Assembly (NCBI GenBank): GCA_022841205.1
Contig: JALHCK010000003.1
Coordinates: 62,001 to 126,000 of the forward strand
Reading direction: 5' to 3'
Source of the DNA: Methanomicrobiales archaeon
GTDB taxonomy: Archaea; Halobacteriota; Methanomicrobia; Methanomicrobiales; Methanospirillaceae
Length of the DNA: 64,000 nucleotides
Made by a program: the position numbers and the translations under genes. Below, one piece after another: positions 16,244 through 25,707 of the stretch. Numbering within the stretch: the stretch's first letter is position 1; the number at the start of each line of letters is the position of its first letter. Under the pieces are notes generated by a model. The model was not told where the DNA came from. It saw only the letters and a program-made list of their open reading frames with translations, and did no database searches.

Positions 16244-18743
16244 TGACCAGGCCCCGGTCATCCAGGTACCCCGGGTGGTCCCGGTCACGGTCGAAAACGA
16301 GATGAAGTCCTCTTATATCAACTACGCCATGAGCGTGATCATCGGGAGGGCTATCCCCGACGTGCGGGACGGGTTAAAACCGGTCCACCGGCGCTCTCTC
16401 TTCTCCATGTGGGAGATGGGCAACACGAGCGACAAGCCCACCAGGAAGAGTGCCCGCGTGGTCGGGGACGTTATGGGGAAATACCATCCCCATGGCGATG
16501 CTGCGATTTACGATACCATCGTCAAGATGGCGCAGCCGTTTTCCTACCGCTACCCGCTCATCGAAGGGCAGGGGAACTTTGGCTCGATAGACGGTGATGC
16601 ACCGGCCGCGATGCGGTATACCGAGGTCAGGCTCGATCCCCTGGCCGAGGAGCTCCTGAAGGATCTCGAGAAGGAGACGGTGGCCTTTGTCCCGAACTTC
16701 GATGAATCTCTCACCGAGCCGACCGTGCTCCCGGCAAAGCTCCCAAACCTCCTGGTCAACGGGTCGAGTGGGATCGCGGTGGGGATGGCCACCAACATGC
16801 CGCCCCACAACCTCGCGGAGGTCTGCGATGCTGTCTGCATGTGCCTCGAGCAGCCCGGGCTGACAGTCAACGACCTGCTTGCCGTCCTGCCCGGACCCGA
16901 CTTCCCGACCGGCGGGATCATAATGGGCAGGGAAGGAATCCGGGCCGCCTACGAGACCGGGCAGGGCAAAGTCGTTATCCGGGGTGTGGCCGAGATCGAG
17001 GAACGCGGGACCAAAGGTGACCGGATCGTGGTCTCCGAGATCCCCTTCCAGGTGAACAAGGCCCGGCTCATCGAACATATCGCAAACCTCGTCAAGGAGA
17101 AGAAGATAGAGGGGATCTCCGATATCAGGGACGAGTCGGACAAGGAAGGGCTGCGGGTGGTAATCGACCTCAAGAAAGGCACCATCCCGGGAATCGTCCT
17201 CAACCAGCTTTACAAGCACACCTCGCTTGAGAACACGTTTGGGATAATCAACCTCGCCATCGTCGACAACCAGCCCCGCTACCTCTCCTTAAAAGAGCTC
17301 ATCGACCAGTTTATCCTGCACCGGGTGGAGGTCATCCGCCGGAGGAGTGAATTCGACCGGAAGAAGGCCGAGGAACGCGTGCATGTCCTGAAGGGCCTCC
17401 TCCTTGCCCTCGCCCGGATCGATGAGATAATCGCCACGATACGCGCATCAGACACTGCGGAAACGGCAAAGAACGCACTGGTCTCCCGGTTCGGGCTCGA
17501 CGAGGTGCAGGCCCAGGCCATCCTCCAGATGCAGCTCCGCCGCCTGGCAGCACTCGAGCAGCAGAAGATCCTCGATGAGAAACAGGAGCTCGAGGGAGAG
17601 ATTGCCTCCCTGACTGAGCTTCTCTCCGACGAACGGAATATACGGGCCGAGATCCGGCGGGAACTCGTTGCCGCGAAAGAGAAGTTCGGTGATGCCCGGC
17701 GCACGCGGATCGGTGCTTCGGCGGTCTCCATAGACAAGGAGGACATGATCGAGGACAAGGTGGTCCTGGTCTCCTTAACCTCGCACAACTACATAAAAAG
17801 GATGGACATCGACACCTACCGGCAGCAGCGGCGGGGAGGCAAGGGGATCATCGGGATGTCCACGAAAGAGGAGGACTACGTAGAAAATGTCTTCATCGCC
17901 ACCACCCACGACTACCTCCTCTGCTTCACAAGCAACGGGCGCGTGTACTGGCTGAAGGTTTACGAGATCCCGGAAGGTTCACGTACCAGCCGCGGGAAGG
18001 CCATCGTGAACCTGCTCAACCTGGGAGACGAGGTGGTCACCACGGTCATCCCGGTCAGGGATTTCGACCCGGGGCTCTTCCTCCTGTTCGTGACCCGGCT
18101 TGGCCAGATCATCAAGATCCCCCTCAAAGAGTTCTCGTTCCCCCGTTCGGTAGGGACAAATGCCATAAAGCTCCGCGAGAACGACCAGCTGGTCGATGTG
18201 ATCATGACCGACGGGGACCGGGAGATCGTCCTGACCAGCAGCTTCGGCCAGAGCCTCCGGTTCCACGAAAATACCGCGCGCACTGTGGGCAGGAATGCCC
18301 AGGGTGTGCGGGGCATGAAGCTTCGCGGGGGCGATACGGTGGTTGCCATCACCCTGCTCGAAAAGGATCACCTGCTCACCATCTCCGATGCCGGGTTTGG
18401 CAAGAGGACCGAGTTCGATGATTTCCGAGGGCATGGAAGGGGGACCATGGGCGTCCGAAACATCCAGCTTGAACGAAACGCCGTGGTCATCGCCTCCTGC
18501 GCCGTGGACGATTCCGACGAGATCATCGTGATGACCGCATCGGGAATCGTGATGCGCACTGCTGTATCCGAAATCAGGGTTATCGGGCGCGGGACCAAGG
18601 GAGTCAGGATCATCCGCCTAGAAGAAAACGACCGGCTTGTCGGAGTAGCCGTGGTCCCCCCCGAGATCGAACCGGAAGAGACAGGCGTGCCGCCCGGGGA
18701 CCCGGGACAGCCGGATAACGGCAGCCCCGGAGAAGCAGAGTGA
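16233..18743 (+). CDS. gyrA: DNA gyrase subunit A
   Basis: 836 residues. It contains the winged-helix and tower domains with the catalytic tyrosine in PAAMRYTEVRL. The sequence DVRDGLKPVHRR and the metal-side YHPHGDAAIYD are typical. About six beta-pinwheel repeats form the C-terminal DNA-wrapping domain, which includes the gyrase-specific box QRRGGKG (about residue 530). This distinguishes it from topoisomerase IV ParC. The start is TTG at 16233, supported by a perfect GGAGGTGA six bases upstream; no ATG occurs before residue 24. It overlaps gyrB by 11 bases. Confidence 0.97.
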   Translation: MTSDDQAPVIQVPRVVPVTVENEMKSSYINYAMSVIIGRAIPDVRDGLKPVHRRSLFSMWEMGNTSDKPTRKSARVVGDVMGKYHPHGDAAIYDTIVKMAQPFSYRYPLIEGQGNFGSIDGDAPAAMRYTEVRLDPLAEELLKDLEKETVAFVPNFDESLTEPTVLPAKLPNLLVNGSSGIAVGMATNMPPHNLAEVCDAVCMCLEQPGLTVNDLLAVLPGPDFPTGGIIMGREGIRAAYETGQGKVVIRGVAEIEERGTKGDRIVVSEIPFQVNKARLIEHIANLVKEKKIEGISDIRDESDKEGLRVVIDLKKGTIPGIVLNQLYKHTSLENTFGIINLAIVDNQPRYLSLKELIDQFILHRVEVIRRRSEFDRKKAEERVHVLKGLLLALARIDEIIATIRASDTAETAKNALVSRFGLDEVQAQAILQMQLRRLAALEQQKILDEKQELEGEIASLTELLSDERNIRAEIRRELVAAKEKFGDARRTRIGASAVSIDKEDMIEDKVVLVSLTSHNYIKRMDIDTYRQQRRGGKGIIGMSTKEEDYVENVFIATTHDYLLCFTSNGRVYWLKVYEIPEGSRTSRGKAIVNLLNLGDEVVTTVIPVRDFDPGLFLLFVTRLGQIIKIPLKEFSFPRSVGTNAIKLRENDQLVDVIMTDGDREIVLTSSFGQSLRFHENTARTVGRNAQGVRGMKLRGGDTVVAITLLEKDHLLTISDAGFGKRTEFDDFRGHGRGTMGVRNIQLERNAVVIASCAVDDSDEIIVMTASGIVMRTAVSEIRVIGRGTKGVRIIRLEENDRLVGVAVVPPEIEPEETGVPPGDPGQPDNGSPGEAE

Positions 18744-18875
18744 GGGCAAACCTGTTCACCCGTGGTCTGCCCCACCCTTCTCATTTATCAGTTATCCTTT
18801 TGGGAAACTGCACTTCAGGGCATCAGCTCCCGGGATCCTGCCGCGCGGAAAACGCTATAGAACAGGGAACTGTTC

Positions 18876-19307
18876 ATGGTACAGCATATGTACCGGAAGG
18901 AGCTCGAGGTCACGACCCGGGGGGAAGGCGATATTTCCGACCTCACCGCGGGGATAAGGGCTGTTATCAGGGAGAGCGGGGTCATAGAGGGACTGGCCCA
19001 CGTCTTTGTCGCCGGTTCGACTGCCGCCATCACCACGATCGAGTACGAACCGGGCGTACTCTCCGATTTGAACGCGGCGCTCTCACGGATTGCTCCCGAA
19101 AACATCCCCTATGCGCACGACAGCAGGTGGGGTGACGGGAACGGCAGGTCACATGTCAGGGCGTCTGTTGTTGGCCCATCGCTGACCATCCCTGTCGGCG
19201 ACAGGGAACCGTTGCTGGGCACATGGCAGCAGGTGGTGCTGCTCGAACTGGACGTGCGCCGGGAAAGGACCCGGAAAGTCATCATCACCGTGACAGGGCA
19301 GGGGTGA
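18876..19307 (+). CDS. YjbQ/UPF0047 family protein
   Basis: 143 residues. The family has a small beta-rich trimeric fold; some members show weak thiamine-phosphate synthase activity, but the real role is unclear. Recognisable segments are GIRAVIRESGVIEGLAHVF, the STAAITTIEYEPGV strand, a HDSRWGDGNGRSHVRAS loop with the conserved His and Asp residues, and TWQQVVLLELD near the C-terminus. Met18888 is an alternative start. It follows gyrA by 132 bases and has a hairpin behind it. Confidence 0.9.
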   Translation: MVQHMYRKELEVTTRGEGDISDLTAGIRAVIRESGVIEGLAHVFVAGSTAAITTIEYEPGVLSDLNAALSRIAPENIPYAHDSRWGDGNGRSHVRASVVGPSLTIPVGDREPLLGTWQQVVLLELDVRRERTRKVIITVTGQG

Positions 19308-19316
19308 TGTTCGGAT

Positions 19317-19335
19317 GCCGGGGAAAAACCCCGGC
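19317..19335. terminator. Hairpin between convergent genes
   Basis: GCCGGGG-AAAAA-CCCCGGC is a perfect seven-base-pair stem with an A5 loop. It lies 10 bases after the yjbQ stop and just beyond the UPF0147 stop on the other strand. No T-run follows in either direction, so it may act as a transcript-end stabiliser rather than a classical terminator. Confidence 0.45.
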
Positions 19336-19351
19336 CAAAAAGAGCTCCTTT

Positions 19352-19615
19352 TCAGTCAAGCGGGATGGTCTCGAGCGTTGAGACCAGTTCCCAGATGCGG
19401 GTCCGCGCGTGAACGGGCATATTCGGATCATTGCTGATCTCGTCGATCTTTGAGATCGCTTCGGCCGCACGAAGCCCGGTCCCCTTGTTCTGGTTCATCA
19501 GCAGCTGCCTGGTTTCATCAGCGACCCGGCGGATATTCCGGGGGATGGTGCTGTCATCCATGATATGCTGCAGCATCTGGATGCATTTATCGATTGTCTT
19601 CTCGGGTTTCGGCAT
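19352..19615 (-). CDS. UPF0147 family protein
   Basis: 87 residues, all helical and soluble. It matches the archaeal UPF0147 pattern: an N-terminal helix with a short acidic linker (DDSTIPRNIRRVADETR), then NDPNMPVHARTRIWELVS, a repeat-like pair of helices each preceded by a D-x-x-[IM]-P segment. The function is unknown. It is divergent from the zinc-ribbon p27 family gene at 19696, sharing an 80-base AT-rich promoter region. Confidence 0.9.
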   Translation of the reverse strand: MPKPEKTIDKCIQMLQHIMDDSTIPRNIRRVADETRQLLMNQNKGTGLRAAEAISKIDEISNDPNMPVHARTRIWELVSTLETIPLD

Positions 19616-19695
19616 GCTCTCCCCTCTTCTTTTATTAATACAACAATTCCCATTTATATAGTTTGATAAAACATATCAGCTCAGAACGAAGCCCC

Positions 19696-20064
19696 ATGAA
19701 AAGCGAAGACGAGATCATGGCAGAGTACCTGCTCAAGGGAGGAAAGATGCTCTCGGCCACATGCCCCTCGTGTGGCTGCCCCCTGTTTGAGATCGGCGGC
19801 GAGACCCTGTGCGTTGTCTGCCGGGAGGCAGGAGAACGCGAGGAGCCGGGCAGGAGCGGTGGAGAGCAAATGGCGTCCACCGGGGGGACGAGCAGGGTCC
19901 GGGAGGAACCTCGCAGGAACGCCTCCCCGTCTCTCACCATCACCCTCGAAGAGACCCTGGTCGCGCTCTCCCTCCGCATCCGGGAAGAGCCTGACCCCGA
20001 ACGGGTTATGGTCCTCGTAAACGCCCTCAAGCGGGGGATCGAAGCCCTCCGGCTCCTCGGTTAG
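19696..20064 (+). CDS. Sjogren/scleroderma autoantigen 1 (p27) family zinc-ribbon protein
   Basis: 122 residues from ATG 19696. An N-terminal helix (AEYLLKGGKML) leads into one zinc ribbon with CPSCGCP and CVVC. A polar, probably disordered linker follows, then a C-terminal helix around LEETLVALSLRIREE. This is the archaeal p27/autoantigen family, whose role is not established. Its stop overlaps the hef stop by four bases in a convergent arrangement. Confidence 0.82.
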   Translation: MKSEDEIMAEYLLKGGKMLSATCPSCGCPLFEIGGETLCVVCREAGEREEPGRSGGEQMASTGGTSRVREEPRRNASPSLTITLEETLVALSLRIREEPDPERVMVLVNALKRGIEALRLLG

Positions 20065-22295
20065 GAATACTCCTTCCGGGAAAGCTCGGCTATCCGGCGG
20101 GCTTTCTTCTCCCCGATACCCCGGACCCCTGCCAGCTCTTCTTCAGAGGCGGTGACAACGGCCCGGATAGATCCGAGCGCAGATAGCAACACCCGCGCAT
20201 TTTTCGCCCCGATTTCCGGGAACGATGCTATCACCAGTTCCATCTCCTCTCCAGTGGATCGGGCGGCCTTGTGAAGCGGAAGGCGGACCGGGCGGTCACC
20301 CCGGTTTTTCTCCCGGCGGGCGATGACTGCCAGCAACTGGGCAGTATCCTCCTCGTCGCGGGTGAAGAACACGGCGATCCCGAGATCGATTGCAATCGCC
20401 GAAAGCGTCCCCCGGAGCGCATTCTGCTGTATGTCGCGCTGGGTATACAGGTCCCCCCCCTCGATGATTAGCACCGGGCGGAGGGCCTGTGATGCAAGGT
20501 CCCGCATCTGGCCAAAAAGGTCGCGCTCCACCAGCGTATCTACAAAGTCCCGTGCCCGTTTCCGCTCGACCAGGACCCGCTCGCCGATGGCGTAATCGCC
20601 TGATCCCAGCCTTCGGATGGAAATTCGTACCCCAAGCCCGCTCAGCCGTTCCACAACCGGGGAAGATGTCTCGCGGTCATCGACCACGATCTCCGGCAGA
20701 TCCCCGGTGAACTCTTCGATCTTCTTCTGCAGTTCCCGGGGCGCAGGGCCGGCAGGATCGATCTCCATCCTTCCGCCGAAACGTCGTATCCCGCTCGCCA
20801 TGGCCTTCTCCCGCGCAAGGCTCACGAACCGGTAGGTCTCGTCCGAGGTTCCCTTGGTGACCAGCACCACAACCCTCCCGCTCCCGCTCCTCCCTGTCCT
20901 CCCCTTCCGCTGGATGCTCCTGATCTCGGAAGGCACTGCTTCGTAGAAGATGACCATGTCGGTAGATGGCACATCGAGCCCTTCCTCTCCGACCGAGGTG
21001 GCGACGAGTACCCTGAAGGCCCCGGCCCGGAACCGGTCGAGAGCTTCGATCTGCTTTTTCTGGGAGAGGCCCCGTTCGGTGTCCTTCGTTGCCTGGCCCA
21101 CGAACCGTTCGGCGGGGATCCCCCGGGAGCCCAGGAAATCGACGATCTGCTGGACCATGTCCCTGAAGCTCGCAAAGATGATGATCCTGCTCTCCGGAGA
21201 TTCTAAGAGCTGGCGCTCTGTCACCCGGGCCACGATCTCCATCTTTGGAAGGAGTTCATCGGTCCACGACTTGCAGCGTTCCAGGAGGCCGAGGAAGACC
21301 GGGTCGCGTGCCAGCCGCCCGGCAGCTTTTGATCCTCCACCGGCAGTCCCCTCGGAAAAGAGGCGGTTGACATAGCCGGCGAGCACCCGGCTCCCCTGTG
21401 ATTCGGCAAGCGAGACGGCATGCCGGAGCTTCATCACCTCTGCATACAGGGATGCGGCAGCATAACCGGCCGGGTCGCGTTCGTGGATCCGTTCCTGGAT
21501 CTGGGCGTTCAGGAACTGCAGACTCTTCATCGAGAGCTCCTGGCGGCGGGGGGCGGCATAGCCAAGCTCGCTGAACCGTGCAAGCCTCCGGTCCAGCAGT
21601 TCGTTAAGGTCATCCACCGCCGATTTAAGCGGTGGCGGGAGGGGGACTTCGATCACCTCGATCTCACGCTCGTGGATGTAGGGGGCGACATCGGCGTCGT
21701 GCTCTGACCGCGTCTCGATTACCCCGATGCCGAGGTTCCGGCAGACCTCCTGCACTTTCTCCTGCTTCCCTCCGGGCGACGCGGTCATGGCCAGGATTAA
21801 CGGCGACCGGGCGGAATCAAGGTAACGACCGGCGATGAAGACGTAGGCATAATTGCCCACGGCACGATGGCATTCGTCAACGATCAACAGGCTGACATCA
21901 TCAAGCGTATAGGCACCAGAGAGGAGGTCATTCTTGATCACCTGTGGCGTGGCAAAAATAACTGTTGCACCCGAGAACTCCCGGCGCCGCTCATCCGGGG
22001 GGCTCTCGCCGGTAAAGATTCTGCACGAACTCTCGTCTGTCCCGGTTACAAGGTACTTCCTGAAGAACCGGTAGTGCTGTTCGACCAGCGGCTTCGTAGG
22101 AGCGAGCATCATCACCTTCCCCCCTTCGTTGTAGAGCCGGGATGCCGCCACCAGGAGGGCGACAGCAGTCTTGCCAAGCCCGGTAGGCAGCACCACCATG
22201 GTATTGCCATCCAGCGCCCGCATGGCGATCGAGAGCTGGTAGGCCCTCGATTCGAGGCTCTCCGGGCTGATGAGGGGGTGGGCGATCCAGTCCAT
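20061..22295 (-). CDS. hef: Hef helicase/nuclease (FANCM-XPF family)
   Basis: 744 residues. Hef processes stalled replication forks and branched DNA. The superfamily 2 helicase has Walker A PTGLGKT (about residues 37-43), the DECH box in IVDECHRAVG, and QRKGRTGRSG as motif VI. The C-terminal half is an ERCC4-type nuclease with VVDDRE, GDYAIGE and VERKRA supplying the catalytic acids and lysine, followed by a tandem helix-hairpin-helix domain (GIGEKKARRIAEL). All active-site elements look intact. Start ATG 22295 lies directly after the glyS stop; TTG at 22310 is an alternative. Confidence 0.96.
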   Translation of the reverse strand: MDWIAHPLISPESLESRAYQLSIAMRALDGNTMVVLPTGLGKTAVALLVAASRLYNEGGKVMMLAPTKPLVEQHYRFFRKYLVTGTDESSCRIFTGESPPDERRREFSGATVIFATPQVIKNDLLSGAYTLDDVSLLIVDECHRAVGNYAYVFIAGRYLDSARSPLILAMTASPGGKQEKVQEVCRNLGIGVIETRSEHDADVAPYIHEREIEVIEVPLPPPLKSAVDDLNELLDRRLARFSELGYAAPRRQELSMKSLQFLNAQIQERIHERDPAGYAAASLYAEVMKLRHAVSLAESQGSRVLAGYVNRLFSEGTAGGGSKAAGRLARDPVFLGLLERCKSWTDELLPKMEIVARVTERQLLESPESRIIIFASFRDMVQQIVDFLGSRGIPAERFVGQATKDTERGLSQKKQIEALDRFRAGAFRVLVATSVGEEGLDVPSTDMVIFYEAVPSEIRSIQRKGRTGRSGSGRVVVLVTKGTSDETYRFVSLAREKAMASGIRRFGGRMEIDPAGPAPRELQKKIEEFTGDLPEIVVDDRETSSPVVERLSGLGVRISIRRLGSGDYAIGERVLVERKRARDFVDTLVERDLFGQMRDLASQALRPVLIIEGGDLYTQRDIQQNALRGTLSAIAIDLGIAVFFTRDEEDTAQLLAVIARREKNRGDRPVRLPLHKAARSTGEEMELVIASFPEIGAKNARVLLSALGSIRAVVTASEEELAGVRGIGEKKARRIAELSRKEYS

Positions 22296-22296
22296 A

Positions 22297-24012
22297 TCAG
22301 AGCCCGGCAAAACTCAGGCGCCCTTCGACCAGGGACCTGATGAGACTCCCGATCCCCTCGACAGGGACCCTGACCTGGCGCATGCTGTCCCGGTCGCGGA
22401 GGGTGACCGTCCGGTCTTCCCGGGTCTCGTAATCGACGGTGATTGCAAACGGGGTGCCGACCTCGTCCTGCCTGCGGTAGCGCCTCCCGATTGCACCGGA
22501 GTCATCGTACTCGGCAATGACCCCTTCTTCCCTTGCGCCATCCACGATCTCCCTGGCAATCTCCGGGAGACCATCGCGGTTCATGAGTGGCAGCACCGCG
22601 ACCTGGACCGGGGCGATTCCCGGGGGAAGCCTCAGCACCCGGCGCTCCTCGCCATCGACCATCTCTTCGAAGTAGCTGTGTTCAAGCACCGCATAGATCA
22701 TCCGGTCTATCCCGTATGATGGCTCGATGACATGGGGGACGACATCGGTTCCGGGGACTTCGGAGATCTCTTCCTTCACCGTGTACAGATCCGGGGTGAT
22801 ATGCACGGGTTTTCCACCGATGGTCACGGTCAGCCCGTCAGGCCCGGGGATACTTGCGCATAATGCCTCGGCAACGGCCCTCGCCTCTCCACGGAACCTC
22901 GGGCCGAGCGCTCCCATGTCGGGAGTCACCCGTATCCGGCTCTCCTTCCGGGGAATATCGTAGGGGATGAAGGCCGAGAACCGCTCCCCGCTCTGCCGTT
23001 CATGGGCGCGGAGGTCGTAATCGGTCCGGTCTGCAATACCGACCGTCTCCACCCACCCGAACCGGTCCGAGAAGACCTCGGCATCCCAGCAGTCTTCAGC
23101 GTAGTGGGCGCGTTCATCGGGGAGGTGCTGCCTGAAGCGGAGCTTATCAGGATTTACCCCGATGGACACCAGCAGTTGGTGGGTAAGGGCAAGGTAATAT
23201 GCCACGTACTGGTTGGCGATCGTCCCCTCCCTGACCGCCTCCCCCATGGTGCAGTTTACCGGTGGCAGGTCCTCCTCCTGCCGGGTAATGGAGAGTAGCG
23301 GGACGAAATACCCTTCGTACCGGGAGAATGCAGGGTGATCTTTCTCCCCAGGATGGACGAAGATCTCGGCTTCGGCCTGGGTGAACTCGCGCAACCGTAT
23401 CATGCCCTGCCGGGGTGATATCTCGTTCCTGAAGGACTTGCCGATCTGGACTGCGCCAAACGGGAGCCTGTCGCGGTAGAACCGGAGCAGGCGCTGGAAA
23501 TCGGTAAACATCCCCTGTGCGGTCTCCGGCCGGAGGTAGCCCCTGCGCTGGGAACCGGGACCGATTGCGGTCTGGAACATCAGGTTGAAATTGAAGACTT
23601 CAACTGGCCCGAGCACCTCTTCACACGCCGGGCAGGGGAGCGAGCAGATCAGGCGTGCCAGGTCTTCGGTGCCAAGTACCGATGCGCCGGTCACGCCATG
23701 CGCTTCGGCGATATGATCGGCCCGCAGGAACTCCCTGCAGCTTGGGCACTGGCACATCTTGTCCGAGAAACCCTTCACGTGGCCCGAGGCTATGAAGATA
23801 TCCTCCTGCCCGATGATTGGGCATTCGATCTCGTAGTAGCCTTCCTGGATGATGTAGAACTTTCTCCACGCATTCTCGATGTTCCGCTTCATCATCGATC
23901 CAAGCGGGCCGTAGTCGATAAAACCGGCCACCGAACCGTAGCACTCCGATGTCGGCCAGATGAAACCCCGTCGTTTTGCCAGATCCATTATCTTCTCATA
24001 TATATCACTCAT
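22297..24012 (-). CDS. glyS: Glycyl-tRNA synthetase, dimeric archaeal/eukaryotic type
   Basis: 571 residues from ATG 24012 (MSDIYEKIMDLAKRRGF). It is a class II synthetase: motif 1 lies in the FIDYGPLGSMMKRNI region, motif 2 in SFRNEISPRQGMIRLREFTQAE, and motif 3 in PSYGIDRMIYAVLEH. A zinc-binding cysteine group (CQCPSCREFL ... CPACEE) follows motif 1. The C-terminal anticodon-binding domain starts near residue 470. The frame continues upstream to 24180 but the extension is not family-like. hef follows immediately, so the two are likely co-transcribed. Confidence 0.96.
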   Translation of the reverse strand: MSDIYEKIMDLAKRRGFIWPTSECYGSVAGFIDYGPLGSMMKRNIENAWRKFYIIQEGYYEIECPIIGQEDIFIASGHVKGFSDKMCQCPSCREFLRADHIAEAHGVTGASVLGTEDLARLICSLPCPACEEVLGPVEVFNFNLMFQTAIGPGSQRRGYLRPETAQGMFTDFQRLLRFYRDRLPFGAVQIGKSFRNEISPRQGMIRLREFTQAEAEIFVHPGEKDHPAFSRYEGYFVPLLSITRQEEDLPPVNCTMGEAVREGTIANQYVAYYLALTHQLLVSIGVNPDKLRFRQHLPDERAHYAEDCWDAEVFSDRFGWVETVGIADRTDYDLRAHERQSGERFSAFIPYDIPRKESRIRVTPDMGALGPRFRGEARAVAEALCASIPGPDGLTVTIGGKPVHITPDLYTVKEEISEVPGTDVVPHVIEPSYGIDRMIYAVLEHSYFEEMVDGEERRVLRLPPGIAPVQVAVLPLMNRDGLPEIAREIVDGAREEGVIAEYDDSGAIGRRYRRQDEVGTPFAITVDYETREDRTVTLRDRDSMRQVRVPVEGIGSLIRSLVEGRLSFAGL

Positions 24013-24210
24013 GGCGATCACGGTATTTCTATTTCTATTGTACACCCGAGGCAAAAAGCTCTCCGGGGAAGGGAGGCACCGGAGTGAATATTGCACCTCC
24101 TCCCGTACCGCTGATAAACGGTCGCAGTTGAAAAGACCATAATCTGGGAGCATTCCTGGCTTAAATCTTTTTAATTGCATGTCCTGCAGGACGGGGCTAA
24201 TGAGATAGCC

Positions 24211-24218
24211 TTAAATAC
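24211..24218 (+). promoter_or_regulatory. TATA-like box before the HTH protein
   Basis: TTAAATAC lies about 35 bases before ATG 24250, predicting a transcript start near 24240. This supports the downstream ATG over those at 24220 and 24229. Confidence 0.4.
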
Positions 24219-24249
24219 GATGCCCGGTATGTATATCGGTAATTCAAAC

Positions 24250-24858
24250 ATGCAGGACGATAACAGGAAGTTGCAGTTATTCCAGCTCTTCGCTGATATA
24301 TCGGGAAAAACAAAAATCGTTGAACCGATGAAGAAAATTCACGGGACTCTGCGTGACCGTGATGCGATCGAGCGGGAAATTGCCCTTGTCATGCGGGAAA
24401 TCCTGGAACAGGGGCTTTTTAAGACGAAACTGAAACCAATCCAGCTGGCAAAGCTGGTCTCGGCATACTATGCCGGGAAAAACGACACCGAGATAGCACG
24501 GGAACTAGGAGACGACAAACTCTCAAAGACAGTTGCCAGGGCGCGGGTGAGGCTCAAACTCTTCAGGGACCTTGACTTCCGGATGCCGTTTGACCGGGAA
24601 AAGATGGAAGAACTCCTCAGTTCCGGGAAGAACATGAAGGAGGTCAGCGACGAGCTTGGGGTGAGCCCCTCGACGCTTCGGGAATACCGTCACGTCATCG
24701 AGCAGCGCGACGATGCAAGTATCGATCCCTACCTCGAACGGATAAAGGACGTGATGGAAGATCGCGACCTCTCCGAGCAGATGACCCAGAGTGCAACCAG
24801 GGACGCCCTTGGTGAATCGATCGACATAACGGAAGCAGAGCTGATCGACGTTGCCTGA
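24250..24858 (+). CDS. Helix-turn-helix protein, possibly related to haloarchaeal Cmi4
   Basis: About 202 residues. It appears to contain two HTH-like units: IQLAKLVSAYYAGKNDTEIARELGD (about residues 70-95) and MKEVSDELGVSPSTLREYRHVIE (about 130-155). The acidic C-terminus ends TEAELIDVA. The general build recalls conditioned-medium-induced protein 4 of haloarchaea, but this is from memory and weak. No ligand domain is visible. It is divergent from glyS. It is likely DNA-binding; its target is unknown. Confidence 0.7.
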   Translation: MQDDNRKLQLFQLFADISGKTKIVEPMKKIHGTLRDRDAIEREIALVMREILEQGLFKTKLKPIQLAKLVSAYYAGKNDTEIARELGDDKLSKTVARARVRLKLFRDLDFRMPFDREKMEELLSSGKNMKEVSDELGVSPSTLREYRHVIEQRDDASIDPYLERIKDVMEDRDLSEQMTQSATRDALGESIDITEAELIDVA

Positions 24859-24915
24859 AAGGGCGACAGCCTCGCTCCGAACCTTTTACTATCCCGGAAG
24901 GATATGTTCAGTACC

Positions 24916-25572
24916 ATGGAACTCACCTTTCTTGGGCATGCGTGCGTGCTCCTTTCCGGAAAAAAATCGGTCCTGATCGATCCGTTCATACCTGAAGGAG
25001 AGCTCCCGGAGGATGTGGATCTGGTCGCCGTAACCCATGGCCATGCCGATCACCTGGGAGAGGCGGTCAGGCTGCATCGCCCGACCGTGGCCATCAACGA
25101 GGTTGCAAAGTACCTGGCGGAGCAGGGCGTTCCAGCGGAGGGGATGAATCACGGGGGAGCGATCACGCTCGATGGCGTCTTATTCAGGATGACCCATGCC
25201 ATCCATTCCTCGTGGATCGAGGAAGCAGGACCCGGATACAACGGTGGAGGAGCGGCCGGCTTCGTGATCGGCATGGAGGGAGTATCCGTCTACCACGCCG
25301 GGGACACGGCGCTCTTCTCGGACATGAAGCTGATAGGAGAGCTCTACCATCCCGATGTCGCCCTCCTTCCCATCGGCGGCCGGTTCACCATGGCCCCGGA
25401 AGAGGCGATGATCGCCGCACGGTTCATCGGCGCCCCGCTGGTCATCCCGATCCACTACAACACCTGGCCAAAAATTCGCCAGGACCCGGGGCCGTTCAAG
25501 GCTGCCCTCGAGAAAACGACAGACATCCGCGTGGAGATCCTCAGGCCCGGTGACACGATCTCCATCCCCTGA
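24916..25572 (+). CDS. UPF0173 metal-dependent hydrolase (metallo-beta-lactamase fold)
   Basis: 218 residues from ATG 24916 (MELTFLGHAC). It is a compact metallo-beta-lactamase fold with the metal motif THGHADHLG near residue 45, a further histidine in YHAGDTALF, and IPIHYNTWP close to the C-terminus. FLGHAC and DPFIP at the N-terminus are typical of UPF0173. The substrate is unknown. It starts 57 bases after the HTH gene on the same strand. Confidence 0.92.
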   Translation: MELTFLGHACVLLSGKKSVLIDPFIPEGELPEDVDLVAVTHGHADHLGEAVRLHRPTVAINEVAKYLAEQGVPAEGMNHGGAITLDGVLFRMTHAIHSSWIEEAGPGYNGGGAAGFVIGMEGVSVYHAGDTALFSDMKLIGELYHPDVALLPIGGRFTMAPEEAMIAARFIGAPLVIPIHYNTWPKIRQDPGPFKAALEKTTDIRVEILRPGDTISIP

Positions 25573-25707
25573 TCCTGCCCCCTCACGGCATCCCGCCCCC
25601 CTGGTGGTTTTACGCAAAGGAAATGCCGGATCCAGGGATGAGCGGGCCACCTTTTTCCTGCCACCATGAGCGAGTGTGGTGACAACCCTGGCAGATTTGC
25701 AGAAAAG

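Noticed and set aside
16374..17219. 281-codon open frame opposite gyrA
   Set aside because: Shadow of the gyrA N-domain, no recognisable domain, and the sense gene is certain.
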